Source: Raphanus sativus
Lineage: Eukaryota > Streptophyta > Magnoliopsida > Brassicales > Brassicaceae
Assembly (NCBI RefSeq): GCF_000801105.2
Contig: NC_079512.1
Location: 30,459,848-30,523,847, forward strand
Direction of reading: 5' to 3'
Length of the DNA stretch: 64,000 bases
Part shown: positions 11,590-23,716 of the stretch, piece by piece
Layout of the letters: each line of letters opens with the position of its first letter
Position numbering within the stretch: position 1 is the first letter of the stretch
Notes under the pieces: model-generated
Databases searched by the model: none
What the model was told of the DNA's origin: nothing
The model's input: the letters and a program-made list of their open reading frames with translations, nothing else
Translations under genes and position numbers: made by a program

Positions 11590-13227
11590 CGCTCACTTGG
11601 ATCACGAGGTTCTTCTTGGTGTTGATGAGATGGACATCTTCAAAGGAATCAGTCTCAAACTCTTGGCAATGGAACAGCTTCTCCAATAACATCCTGAGAA
11701 GAGATGTCGAGTTGTGTTTTGTCCAGATCGCAGACCCTGCAAGAGGACGTGGGAAAGACGTTCAAGAGGTGCAGTCCAAAACTGCAGCCACGGTTACAAA
11801 GGATCAACTAAATGTTTGGACGACCAGGTTACCAACTTGTGGTTCTGATTGACAAACCGCCTCAGTTCATTGAGATTGCAGAGTGTTGTCTTGTAACAGC
11901 GGTTAGAGATGGTATGAATCTTATACCTTATGAGTACATTATCTGCATGCAAGTCAACGCGAAACTCAACGAGACTATAGGTTTGGATCCTTCTGCTCCA
12001 AAGAAGAGTATGCTTGTTGTCTCTGAGTTTATAGGATATTCTACTTCCTTAAGCGGTGCAATTAGGTAAATCCATGGAACATCGATGCAGTGACTGAAGC
12101 AATGAACAATCCACTGAGACTTTTAGAAACAGAGAAGCAGATGCGTCACTAGAAACATCACAAGTATGTGTGCGTGCACGCATGATGTTGCGTATTGGGT
12201 TCGCAGCTTTATACAGGATCTTGAAACGGCTTGTGGGATCATGTGAAGAAGAGGTGTTGGGGGATAGGTTTTGGGTTAGGCTTCAGAGTTGTGGCGCTTG
12301 ATCTAAGCTTTAAAAAGCTTTCCATTAAGCACATTGTCTCGGCTTATAAGAGGACTAAGAACAGAGTCATTCTTGTGGATTATTATGGCACAATGGTCTG
12401 TGGGAAAGAGTTTGATCTTGGTTTGGGCGCAGAGCATGAGTACTTTTATAAGGTAACACTTGGTTTCATGTCTTCTTGAATCTTTTTGAATACAAAGATA
12501 ATTATCCATTTTGGTTGATAATGGGGACAAAACAAATGATGGAACAGACTGGGGAACATCTAAGTTTGGTGTCAGCTATCGACTGGAAACAATGAGACTA
12601 ACTAAAGAGACTGCTCTCGTTTGGAATTACCAATTCGCAGATCTTGATTTTGGTTTTTGTCAAGCCAAAGAGCTTATGGAACACCTCGAAAGCGTGCTCA
12701 CAAACGATCCAGTCTCTGTCAAAACCGGACAACAACTCGATGAAGTTAAACCACAGGTTAGTTCAAACAGTCTTTGAGGTGATAATGGGTGCAAAAGATG
12801 GTCCAGCTTTATCTCCAGTGGTTGAGATATTTTCTTGAACCGTTGGACAAAAGCCAAGCAAAGCTAAGAGTATCCTCAACCCAGAAACCCAAAATGAGTT
12901 TCTGATTTTTTTTATTTTTATCATTTTTTCAGAAATAGTGTGAGAAACACACCGAACGCGTGTGAATAGTGTGAGAAACACACCTATTCGTTTCTGTACT
13001 CAGGCTTTTTCTCACTTGTTTCTCAAAATTTGCGGATCCTACGTTCTATTTTTTATTCCAAGAAACTCAATGAGATACCGCGTTGTGGATGGCCTAAATA
13101 CTATTTGGATGATGCAGCGGAGATAATTAGAATGCTTGATGGTCTAGCCACCTATACCGCGGTTATATTTGAGCAAACGGCTTCGACCACTGATGTTCCG
13201 ACAAAAGATCCTTTTAAGGATGTGTGA
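11590..13227 (+). pseudogene. TPS5: Decayed class II trehalose-phosphate synthase (TPS5-like)
   Basis: Class II TPS proteins have a glycosyltransferase domain fused to a phosphatase-like domain. Fragments in order: EVLLGVDEMDIFKGISLK (from about 11605), QIADPARGRGKDVQEVQ, RPGYQLVVLIDKP, IAECCLVTAVRDGMNLIPYE, SMLVVSEFIG, KRCWGIGFGLGFRVVALD, ALVWNYQFADLDFG, LTNDPVSVKTGQQL and, after a MITE, YYLDDAAEIIRMLDGLA. Frames change repeatedly and stops interrupt it. The N-terminal third is gone, and the DYDGT phosphatase motif reads DYYGTM. The block between VKPQ and FEVIM (the GDDRSDED region) is deleted. Intron-like DNA remains at about 12453-12525 and after VKPQ, so it is a decayed gene and not a retrocopy. 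Its place between HSFA1a and MYB39 matches TPS5 in Arabidopsis. Confidence 0.88.
12868..13094. mobile_element. Tourist/PIF-Harbinger-like MITE inside the TPS pseudogene
   Basis: A 227-bp element flanked by a TAA duplication (12865-12867 and 13095-13097). The ends GAGTATCCTCAAC and, inverted, GGCCATCCACAAC are similar. Removing element and one TAA restores codons SKAKYYLDD of the TPS C-terminus. Confidence 0.8.
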
Positions 13228-13249
13228 ACTGAAGATTAATGAGTTATTG

Positions 13250-14055
13250 GTGTTGTGACTTGTGAATGGTTTTCAAGTTTAGGAAATGGCTTCTTCTTTT
13301 TATGTGTTAGTTCAAATCTTTATAATGGATCAAGCTAAGCAAATCTAATGTCATGTATATTTTATATTAGTGTCTATAGAGGAATTTACTTCATATCAAT
13401 TTAAATGATACTCAAGAGTGTAGAACAGGGGTGTTGTTATATTTGTAGATGACTTGTTGATCAAGTAATGATTTTGTATAATTACTAATCCAAATCCTAA
13501 GTTTCTTTTTGCAATGGACAATATCTGATCAAAACAAATTTTAAAGGTTTTTTTGTTTTTGTTTTTTGGCAATGCTCCTCAATCAATATAGTGTTACGGT
13601 GTAGAGGAATTGATTTTTGTTAGTGTATAAGACTCATCATATGTTTTAACCAAAATATCACTCGTAAATGTGATCAAAGGCATAAATGCCATTACAATAT
13701 TTCTCTTTACACAACAAACAAACCATATAGAAGAAATACACTACAATTTTACAAACCTTTTTCCTATAAGAAAAGAGATACAAACATATAAATCAATAAT
13801 TTTGTTACTAAAGAATAAAAAATAATATAAATCAAACGTTTTGTGTATGATTTTTCTTTAAAACTATACTTATACGACTTGAACAACATCCAGTTCTACC
13901 ATGGGCCAGGTGACGATGTGGGGGACGTTAAGCTGCATATATCAAATAGCAATACTCTGTTAATAGATATTTTGATTTGAGAAAATATATTTTGTTACCA
14001 TATGTATAATTACTAGATTGCGGATATATATTTAAAATAATTGTGATAAAAAATC
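13250..14055. other. Intergenic between TPS pseudogene and MYB39
   Basis: AT-rich, no gene recognised. It probably includes the MYB39 3' UTR next to 14055. Confidence 0.45.
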
Positions 14056-15454
14056 TTACTCTAAGAAACTTTTCCAGCAAGAGTCGCTTGTTTTATCATC
14101 AAGGAACTTCTCCCAGTCCTCTAGGACATCTGGACCGCTTGAGGGTTGAGTCGTACCAGGATAGTTCAAGCTGGATGTTTCAGGAGAAACTGATAACGAA
14201 CCATTAGATGGGATCTCACTTAATTGATCACCATGATAACCTGTTATTATACCCGGTTTTGCTGAATTCAAATTCTTCTGAGAAACCGTAACCAAACCAG
14301 GAAGCTGGTTATTTTCATAACCATCCCAAATATTTTCAAACGATTGCATGAAATCTTCATTTTCACTTTGGTTTATGATAACATGTTGTTCATTAGCATT
14401 CAGATGTCCAGCCGCCTGCTCCGGTTTAGGATTCACTGAATTGGTGTTGTAGCTATTGACTACTGCCTCCGGTTTAGGATCCAATGAATTGGTTGTGAAG
14501 CTATTTGGTATGGCTTTAGGGGTTATGATTAGAAGCATTTTATGGATCAGTTGGAGTTTGAGAAGATCTTCCAAAGAAGTGTTGTTATTGTTGAGGAAAT
14601 TACTGTTACCAAGTTGGCCGGTGCTAATAGCTGCCGCGAGCATTTGAGAAACGTCCAGGATAGGGCTAAGATCGTTGGTTCTTGGCTCGTGCGTGATTGG
14701 ATCAATCCCCATTTGCAACATCTTCTTCCTCATATGAGTGTTCCAATAGTTTTTGATTTCGTTATCGGTTCTCCCTGGAAGATGACTCGCAATCTTCGAC
14801 CATCTATAAAAATGAATTTAGATTTCAAGCGTTACAATAATAAACAAAGATTAACATTTTGCATGGTTAGCGATCTTTAAGCTGAAGGTCAGAGTAGTCT
14901 TTAAAACTGAATCGTGTATTAGCAAAAGTATATTACAATGGAAGATAACTATATATAATATAGTAGTCGTTGGTCCATACTAGTTCTTCTTATGTTTTTA
15001 TGTAATGCATAATGTACGTATATTTTTTTCTAAATAAACCCACAAGAGCCACAAAATTTGTTTGTTCATTGTAAGAGCAAACACAAAATAATAATTGAAA
15101 TTCTTAAATAAACATTTTATATAAACGGAAAATGTTTTATTGTTCAAAAATGTTAAATATGTAAATTTTAATTAACAAAAAGTCTTACTTGTTGCCAAGA
15201 AGGGCATGGAGTCTAACGATAGTACTCTCTTCTTCATCGGAGAACTCGCCTCGCCGGATATCAGGCCGTAGATAATTCATCCACCGGAGCCGGCAGCTCT
15301 TGCCGCAACGGTTAAGTCCAGCGAGCTTAGGGAGCGACCGCCAATTCCCATAACCATTCTTCTCTATATAAGCCGTGAGTTTATCATCTTCTTCGGGCAC
15401 CCACGGTCCTTTCTTCACGCCTTTGTCTTGATCGCAACACGGTGATCTTCCCAT
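14056..15454 (-). CDS. MYB39: R2R3-MYB transcription factor MYB39 (SUBERMAN)
   Basis: Two exons: 15454-15189 and 14803-14056, joined at AA|A (Lys) by GTAAGA...TATAG, phase 2. The product is about 337 residues. The N-terminus [25 protein letters not shown] opens the R2 repeat, followed by [30 protein letters not shown]3 runs through [34 protein letters not shown]. The first MYB intron often found near LAGL is absent. The C-terminal part is low-complexity and Asn/Ser-rich, ending ...KSFLE. In Arabidopsis MYB39 promotes endodermal suberin deposition. A longer in-frame start at 15481 (MLIRKYINK) exists, but MGRSPCC is the family start. Identity comes from sequence memory and neighbours (TPS5, MIR160b). 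Confidence 0.9.
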
Positions 15455-15481
15455 TTTGTTTATATATTTTCTGATCAACAA

Positions 15482-16124
15482 CCCTAATTTCTTGAAGATT
15501 ATTGAAGATCTGATAGCTCTCTACGTTCTAGTTTGTATGTATATATATACACAACATGTGTGCAAAGGAGCCATCACATTCCTAAAATATGCATTCTTCA
15601 GAATTTTATGTAAATATTATTTTTATAAGTGTGTGGCAAGTCTACAATATATGAGTCAGACAACAAATAAGTTGAATAACCAAACCAAGATTAGGTATTG
15701 ATAATATGATATATGTCATGGCGTTCGCAGAGCAATTCGTGGTGAATAATGTTCAAAGAAAGAATGTTTATATAAAAGTTTAAGAACCTATATATATATT
15801 TTTTATGGATTTCGTTGTGTGTTGACGTATAAGATATTTTCCCTAGCGATACTGAAAACGGAAATTGCTATATTTCTTTCTATTAAGAACTCTTGCTGCT
15901 CATTGACAAAAAAAAAAAAAAAAAAAAAACTCTTGCTGCATTGTTACGTACTTTATATATCCAATGCAACTTTTTTTTTTGATTAAATATCCAATGCAAC
16001 TTATAGTATATATATATAATTTCAAACCATACAAATCTTATCGAAATTATATTTTTTTTAAACTTGCTCAAAAATAGAATTAAAACCCACATTCCAAATG
16101 AACATAAGATAATTTTTGAATATC

Positions 16125-16169
<45 letters not shown>

Positions 16170-17555
16170 CCACTATTTTGGTTAAAACCTAGAGTTTGAT
16201 ATGAAAAAGGTTAAAACTAAATGCATGATAATAAATTCAAAAGGTTAGCTACTTTTCTTGAGTAGTATATATAAATAATATTGCTAAAACATGTTCTCAT
16301 TGCAATCTTCATCAAAATTGGAATCTTGTTCTCAGCATTTTGTGATTGCTTCCACCGCTTTCAAAGACGACTCTACCTGCTTCAATTTCTCATTGATGAT
16401 CAGCCGACTCCTTCTCTCTCCGTCCTCCATTTGAATTCAAACGAATATTGCTCTTCTTAATTCTCCTAACCAAGCCATATAACCACTTGCGTAAGTTCAA
16501 CACTCCCAAAACAAACAAAAAAACAGTCAGAAATATACATTTTGGCGTAAATCAAAATGATTAATGGAAATGTCATTATTTATATTATTTTGTGTTATTT
16601 AATAATGTAAACTCATGGAACTGTCTTAAAGTATATAAACGGTCTCCAGTTTGCTTTTTAGATATGTTTTTTTTTTTGCTTTTTAGATATGTACACTGTT
16701 ATACAAAAGAAAAATACAGTTACCTTTATTGTTTAGTGAAATATAATTAATTTTAAATATTTATTTTGTTATTATTTTATTTAAAATAAAAAACATTATG
16801 AATTTCATTATTGTATTTTTAATATACAAGAGATGGGAAATTGAAAACATTGTACATAATCATATAAAAGCAAAACAAAAAGACAAAACAAATTTTTTTT
16901 TATCAAATATGGTGCAAAGGAAAGATTAATCTTTATTGATAAGAGTAAAACTTATTAACCTCAAACCAATTATCTATCAAATATTAATTATATAGGCATA
17001 TAAAATAACATTCAAATGGGTCAATTGACCTCCTAATTGTGAACTAGCTCCGCAGTCAGATGATCATTTAATTCAAGATCTGCAAAATAATGTACATGAC
17101 TACATTCTAACGTAATTGCTTTATTCAGTTAATTCATTTCTCTGATCTTCTTTTCTCTGATCTTCTCGAGGTTTCAAAACATTTATTCGATAGCGTAAGG
17201 AACACATAAACTAGAAAGTGGTGGATTATATTAGAAGGTGTAACCATAAAGTTGGTATTATATATTACGTTGAATTATACTATTGGACTTTTACAAAAAT
17301 CTTACATGTAATAGACATTTGTTGTCTTCGAAAGAATGAGAAAACGTTTATCACGACAAATTAGAAGAAACATAAAACGAAGTTTCATTGAGTTGGAGAA
17401 AACGTTTATTGTAATTTTAATAATGAGATCTCGTAAAAGATCTCGATTATATACTTAATTACTAAACCGTTAATTACTATCATGGATTAGAGGGTCAATG
17501 TTCAGGCTTGATTCACACGGTCAGATTAAACCAAACACTTACCAACTTTTTGCTT
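15482..17555. other. MYB39 upstream/intergenic region
   Basis: AT-rich. Contains a poly-A tract at about 15907-15928 and the AT microsatellite at 16127-16166. No gene recognised. Confidence 0.5.
16127..16166. repeat. (AT)n microsatellite
   Basis: About 20 uninterrupted AT dinucleotides. Confidence 0.95.
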
Positions 17556-17564
17556 AAAACAAAA

Positions 17565-18357
17565 TAACAATACTTAGGTTCATCCCTGGGGTGAACTTAT
17601 GAATTCATCTCTTTCCTTATTTCAATCATATTGCCATAAATATTAATATTACATAAATAAATAAATTATAAATTACAAAAGAAATAAACTTTAAATCATA
17701 AATTATAAATTCGAACTCTAAACCCAAATCTTAGATCTTAAATTTTAAACCAAACCCTAAACCCTAAACCCAAACCTATACCCTAAACTCAAACTATATA
17801 CCATAAATCCTAAATCTAAATTTAAATTCTAGACTCTAAACTCAAACCATAAACCCTAAATCCAAACTCTAAACCCTAAACCCAAACTCTTAAACCCTAA
17901 ATCCTAAACCTTAAACCCAAACTGTAAACTATAAACCCAAAATTTTCAAATACCTTTGGGTTAATGATCATCAAATGTATTTTCAAATACATTTTAGGGT
18001 ATAGAGTTCAGGTTTATGGTTTACAGTTTGGGTTGAAGGTTTAGGATTTAGGATTTAGAGTTTGGGTTTAGAGTTTATGGTTTGAGTTTAAGGTCTAAGA
18101 TTTAAATTTAGATTTAGGATTTAGGGTATATAGTTTAGGTTTAGGGTATAGGTTTGGTTTTAGGGTTTAGGGTTTAAAATTTAAGATCTAAGATTTGGTT
18201 TTAGGGTTCGAATTTAGAGTTTATGATTTAAAGTTTATTTTATTTGTAATTTATAATTCATTTATTTATGTGACATTAATATTTATGATAATATGATTGA
18301 AATAAGGAAAGAGGTGAATTCATAAGTTCACCTCAGAGGTGAACCTAAGTATTGTTC
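17565..18357. mobile_element. Fold-back element with long terminal inverted repeats containing telomere-like motifs
   Basis: Two arms of about 380 bp, mirror images with a short spacer around 17945-18005. The outer ends are AACAATACTTAGGTTCA (left) and its reverse complement (right). The 9-bp direct duplication AAAACAAAA flanks it (17556-17564 and 18358-18366), the size made by Mutator-type transposases. The arms hold many degenerate CCCTAAA/TTTAGGG units. No transposase ORF. Confidence 0.8.
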
Positions 18358-18366
18358 AAAACAAAA

Positions 18367-20170
18367 CTTTCTGTTTATCTCGTTGACTATATAAACAGTC
18401 GTATAAACTAAGGTTTCCACTTTCCATATAAGTAGCAGCTCATCGTATATAAAACTCATTCCTATATTATGCGACATTGTCAACCAATGTAGATAAGTCA
18501 AAGCTATAATTTCCATGTTACAACTTACATTATTGTTTCGACATAAATATTTCGTAGATTGCTGTAAAAAAAAAGATATTTCGTAGTTAAATAGTGTAAA
18601 TTGAAATCCAATGCATGGTTTCCTTCTATATCGGTCGTTATATAAAATAGTTTTTCGAATCCAAATTAACGCGAAAACATGCACCTAAGTATTCTTGAAT
18701 TATACTTCAAAAACTATTTATACTACGCTATTTAACCCAAAAAACTAAGTTCTTTTTATCGCATTTGAATTCATAGATTACAATATTTTTTATAAGTCTA
18801 AACATTGAATGAACTATGATAATCTAATTATCTACTCTGGTATAATGATAATAATATATACTCTATTTTTAATTAAATAAATTGTCCACAAAAAAAATAT
18901 TTTTCAAACCAAATCTTCAAAAAGCATTGAAATATATTTCACATGTACTATATATCAAGTTCAAATTATAAATTCTGATAGTTCAATGCGTTAAAAGGCA
19001 CAGTCTTATATATTTATTTAAAGACAGAGATTTTTTCTCTGCTACCGAGCTTAGACTTGAGTGTGCAACTCCGTCTGTGAAAGAGAACTTAATACATGAA
19101 CCGGGTATCGTCAAGAAACAAAATGTATGTGCCAAATGCCAAATGCCAAATAATTTGCGTGACACTGTGCTCTTATCTCACTTTCTTGCCAAGGAAGTAT
19201 GTAATTTGGTAGATGGGAAAATCTTGGAAAAGTCAATTAACTTGTAAAAAGTATTTGAACGTAAAAATGGCCAATCTATACGTAAAACAATAAAATAAAC
19301 ACAATTGCATAAAAATACCATTAGAAAATTTCTATAAAGTTTTCTTATATAAAGCGAAACAACCGTGATCGTGTCTCTTGGAGTCGCTATATGTTTTGGT
19401 CATTTCCAACAACACAAACATTAATTGTCATATTATAAGTTGTCGTTACATAACGAACCCATATCTTAATTTGACAACACTAAAGTTATTTTTGGCCAAT
19501 AAGTAGTTAAGTAATTTTAACCGAACAAAAACCACACATTCTAGAAAGAGTTCCAAATGTGTGCGCGTTTCTACACACAAATGTATATTATTATTGTTAT
19601 TATAAACTGTCAAATGAAACATGGCCTGTATTGTCTTTTTCAAATAAAAAATGAACACGGCCAACACAATTAATTAGGTTTTGAACGTTAATTTTTACTT
19701 CATGTTGATGAAAATTTGATAATGTATATAGACGCACTTTCAATTTTACTATTTCAATTGTTTGGATATTAAACCTATAGTTTGTTGTATATGTTTATTT
19801 GCCATGCGAAAAGGAAAACGATATCATCATACAAAATAAAATATAGTTATATCATTATGTAATATATTGGAAATATGTATTTCAAAAAAAAAAAGGATTC
19901 GGTTAAAACTAGTTTGGTTTATTCAGTTGTAGACAAATGGAACTGAACTGGTTGCAAGGACATTATAGTTACTGATTTTGAACTTCGTTTTTGGTTCAAT
20001 TCTCTTTGGAAACAAAAGACATGATGGTTTTGTCGAAGTTTGAAACGCCACTTTTTTGGTCAGAGAAAAAGCTTCTTTACTTATAGAAAGCTAAAGGCAA
20101 AGTCGAAAGAGCCCACGACCCAAGGAAAAGGATTAAAGCTGTGAATTGCTTTAGGGACATATGCACTATA
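18367..20170. other. Intergenic, nothing recognised
   Basis: AT-rich sequence with only short random ORFs. Confidence 0.45.
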
Positions 20171-20365
20171 TATTGAGACCTTTTTTTTTTATAATTCTGG
20201 TATTTGGGCAGCCACATTCCCAACTATCCCCCGAAGAGGGTTCAGCGCCCCAATGGAAGGGATGTTAAATCCGTTGTGGCCAAGGCTCGAACCCAGGTGG
20301 CGGGCAGTACAGCTGTACTTCCTTTACCACCAAGCTACGAGCACTTGGTTTATTGAGACCTTTTT
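20171..20365 (-). mobile_element. tRNA-derived SINE, minus strand
   Basis: Read on the minus strand, an A-box-like TAGCTTGGTGG (20337-20327) and a B-box GGTTCGAGCC (20293-20284) form an internal RNA polymerase III promoter. The element ends in A10 (20190-20181). The duplication TATTGAGACCTTTTT flanks it at 20171-20185 and 20351-20365. About 165 bp long without the duplications. Confidence 0.9.
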
Positions 20366-20466
20366 AACAGTAAAATAATGTGAAGGTGAAGCTTATTAAG
20401 CGAACATCAAATATTAAACGGTGAAACTGTATGTAATATCATCAGTTTATTTCATTATTTCTTTAA

Positions 20467-20541
20467 AAACTGTTCAAACTTGAGGATTGAAGTAAACTGC
20501 TCAAACTTGAGGATTGAAGTAAACTGTTCAAACTTGAGGAT
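20467..20541. repeat. Short tandem repeat, three copies of ~31 bp
   Basis: AAACTGTTCAAACTTGAGGA and its near copies repeat three times in a row. Confidence 0.85.
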
Positions 20542-20872
20542 TTAATGAGAATAAGAGGGAACTAACTAAATCACTTGACCACTGCGTTGTAGTACTAATT
20601 TTCAGGGTTAATAATCCATAGAGGATTTTGAATGATCTAGAGCCAAGACTCTCGATTGAGGTGAGAATGTAGGTACATGTGGACCATGTGGTGATGATGA
20701 TGCATGGTCCATGGACTCTTTCTATCTTTTCGATAATAATATACTTATTTTGAATAATATGAAAACTTCTTAAACGTATCTTCGAAAATGAAAAGTTGAT
20801 CAGAACCACTTGCAAATTAAATTAGATGAAAGTAACCCTAAAGTGTTGCACGCTGTATCTGTCTCTTTATCA

Positions 20873-21548
20873 AAGCATCTCGAACCCTATCTTATATTTG
20901 CTTCTATACTCTATAATAGAGTAAATCTACTTCAACCCATCTCTATTTATTCTCCTAAAATAGAGATTTGCTATTTTCACCTCTATATTTAGAGGAAAAA
21001 ATAACATTCCTCTATAATAGAGGCACACTTTTTTATTTGCAAAATGATCCTTTAACTTTTTATGATTATAATTAAAATACATATTTATAGATAAATATAA
21101 TTTTTTTACATATAATAACACAGTTTTAGTTTACATAATAAGTTTTAAACTTTCACAATTATAAATAATCATAAATAAAAATACTATTTATTTATTCAAA
21201 ATTGAAAAAATTAACAAATGAAATTTAACGTTTTATTTAACTGAAACTAAAATTAAAATTTAACTATTAAATTTTTTACATATCTTTAACATATTAAAAT
21301 TAAAATCATAATAAAAACATATTAGTTTAAATAATATTGCAATTTTATGAAAATTAAAAAGATTACATGATTGGGTGAATTTTCAACATTTATAAATAAA
21401 AGGTTTTAGTTGTAAGATAATAAAAAAATCTTTTAAGAATATTCCTTTTTGGAAGAAGAAATAGAGAAATACACTGGAGAAGAACACATCTCTATTATAG
21501 AGTTCTCTATTATAGAGAAAAGAATAAGAAATTACATTGGAGATGGTC
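20873..21548. mobile_element. Harbinger-like MITE candidate
   Basis: The ends AAGCATCTC and, inverted, GACCATCTC are flanked by TCA on both sides. The subterminal parts contain inverted CTCTATAATAGAG motifs. No coding content. Confidence 0.5.
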
Positions 21549-21736
21549 TCACCTTTAACAAAAGAGAATCCGTATTTGATTTCCATCTTATATTTTATCT
21601 ATATATCATAATCGTGTAAATAAATGGGCTCTCGTCACCAGGAAAGCTTTTTTCTCTCTTCGGAATTTCAAGTCCAATTCAAAGACTACTAAGATTTTAA
21701 TAAATATAAAGTATATTTTCAGTTATTAATTTATTA

Positions 21737-22396
21737 GAGCATCTCTCAAAAGACACTCTATTTTAAAGATTGCAAAACTTCATATTTAAAGTTTTAAGTT
21801 AGTTCTCTCCAAAAACAAAATTTCAAGGACCTAACTTTAAAAGAATTTATATTTTATGTTATAATCTTTATATTTGTGATACTTAATTTAAACTCATAAA
21901 ACTTTATAAATAAATAGCACATATATATATAAATATTATATAAATATTAATTAACAAAACGATACAATAAAATATATAATTTTACATAGAAATACATAAT
22001 TAAATATTAAATTACAAGTAAATTACTACACTATTCTATTAAAATATTTTCGTAACACTTTCATTTATGATCAATTAGCACATTTGTTAAGTTTCTTTTC
22101 TAATATTGTTGTTATCTAAATCTAGTTTTGAAAAAAACTTATTTTAAAATTTTTATTTAATTTTATTTGTAGAAATTAAAAATATAAAAATAATTTTGAA
22201 ATATTTAGGAATTATAAAATTTTGAAAGATTAAAAAGATTAAAAGACAAAATATTTAAAAAATATAAATATAATATATAAATGTAAGGACCAAAATACAA
22301 TGAAAAAGATGAAACTTCAAATTTGAAGTTTTAAATAATAAAACTCTATATTTGAAGTTTTCACTATTCAAAACTTTATTCTTTTTGGAAATGCTC
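21737..22396. mobile_element. Harbinger-like MITE candidate
   Basis: Ends GAGCATCTCTC and, inverted, GAGCATTTCC with TTA/CTA at the flanks. The inner arms share AAAACTTCA(T/A)AT(T/A) motifs in mirror order. Confidence 0.45.
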
Positions 22397-22483
22397 CTAG
22401 TGCTTTCCTTCAAAATCCTACTTTTCTTCCTCTTGTGAATTTTTTTAAGTAATATAACAAAGTTTATTTTATTGTTATTCTCC

Positions 22484-22492
22484 TCTATATAT
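22484..22492 (+). promoter_or_regulatory. Possible TATA box of MIR160b
   Basis: TCTATATAT lies about 190 bp upstream of the miR160 hairpin. Position and sequence suit a plant pol II TATA box; nothing else supports it. Confidence 0.35.
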
Positions 22493-22675
22493 CTGTCTCA
22501 CCATTCCTCTTATACACATGTCTCCGCTAATCCTTGGCAAAGAATAACTCCATTTTTTTTCTCTGGTTCCATTTCTCCCACCCAAATGAAACTACAAAAA
22601 AAATTATTCTATTGAATCAAGATAACGACTATATAAGCCATCCATGATTCATATTTAGAAGTCTAGTCTAGTATA

Positions 22676-22765
22676 GTCCTGCCTGGCTCCCTGTATGCCA
22701 CAAGTAAACACCGATCTCATGAAGAAATCGGACAGCTAGTGGCGTACAGAGTAGTCAAGCATGAC
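22676..22765 (+). ncRNA. MIR160B: MIR160b precursor hairpin
   Basis: The 21-nt mature miR160 (starts TGCCTGGCTCC, ends TATGCCA) is at 22680-22700 on the 5' arm. The 3' arm GGCGTACAGAGTAGTCAAGC (22741-22760) and following ATGAC pair with it; GTC at the base pairs with GAC. The loop region carries CCGATCTCATG...AATCGGA. miR160 directs cleavage of ARF10, ARF16 and ARF17 mRNAs and so tunes auxin responses. The 3' arm with GTACAGAGTAG matches Arabidopsis MIR160b rather than MIR160a or MIR160c as I recall them, and its position between MYB39 and the VTT gene agrees. The mature sequence shows no change. Confidence 0.96.
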
Positions 22766-23716
22766 CACTGCTATTCTTGGTATATAAGTACTTTGTTTTT
22801 ATAACACAAGATACATATGTGTGGATGGTGTCTATAAGATATCTGTTATATATTATGTCTAGAAACTGTTTTATGGTACTCATCTTCGCTATTTTTTAGA
22901 TCCTGTAATTTAATAAGACCATATCTAACTCATCTCTACTTTTTATAAATAGAAACATTTTATTATAAAAACATATATTGTAATAAAACTATCTATATAG
23001 TAAACGTTATCTATTTTAGAAAAAATATAGAGAAAATTATAGAAATGATTGCAGATACTCTAATGTGTAATTCATCTTTAACTATGCACGGCGCAATTCC
23101 CATATTGCTAATATGTTACGAGTTTATAATTTTAAAAAATGCTAACGAGTTATATATTCATAAAGTTTAAAATTATTGTTAGCGCTGTTGGTTGAACAAC
23201 AGTTGGATTTAAATCGATCTCAGGACATTAAACATATGTGGTTATGATACCACGTTTTCATTAAAAATTTGGAGAGATGTTAATAGACCGCAATTTCCTT
23301 TTTTTTTAAGGATTAGTGTGTCAACCTATGCATGAATGATGAATCTAAGATACAACGATTGTGTTTGTCAGTGATAAAATATATTTTTCGTGTTTTTTAA
23401 ATTGTCGTTTTAAATTTATATATAAATTAAAATATCATTAATATTATGTATATTTCAAAAATAAAATATTATTATCTATACACATAATTTTATTTTCTAA
23501 GAGAAAAATAATTGGAGATTAGTGAATAAATTTTACACTGAAAATTTAAAATGATATTTATTTTAATCTTCAACAATTAAATCGAAATTGAAGGAATAAG
23601 TGTTAGCACATGAGAAAATTAATTATCACCCCTCTGGTGTTTTAGTTGCATATATAAGTATGATATATGATACATATATGCATACCTAAGCGCCCATATA
23701 TATATATATATATATA
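22766..23716. other. Intergenic downstream of MIR160b
   Basis: AT-rich; probably holds the pri-miRNA 3' part. Positions 23345-23600 loosely resemble the Stowaway-like MITE at 40191-40433 (shared ATTAAATCGAAA near the end) but the ends are unclear. Confidence 0.35.

Noticed and set aside
16127..16166. CRISPR-like or array structure
   Set aside because: Simple AT repeat; no spaced repeats of CRISPR type exist in the window, as expected for a plant genome.
17745..18190. Interstitial telomere or chromosome-fusion scar
   Set aside because: The telomere-like motifs are degenerate, lie in both arms of a palindrome and are bounded by a transposon-type duplication.
20280..20345. tRNA gene
   Set aside because: A- and B-box present, but the sequence continues into a SINE body with poly-A and target duplication and does not form a full cloverleaf that I can see.
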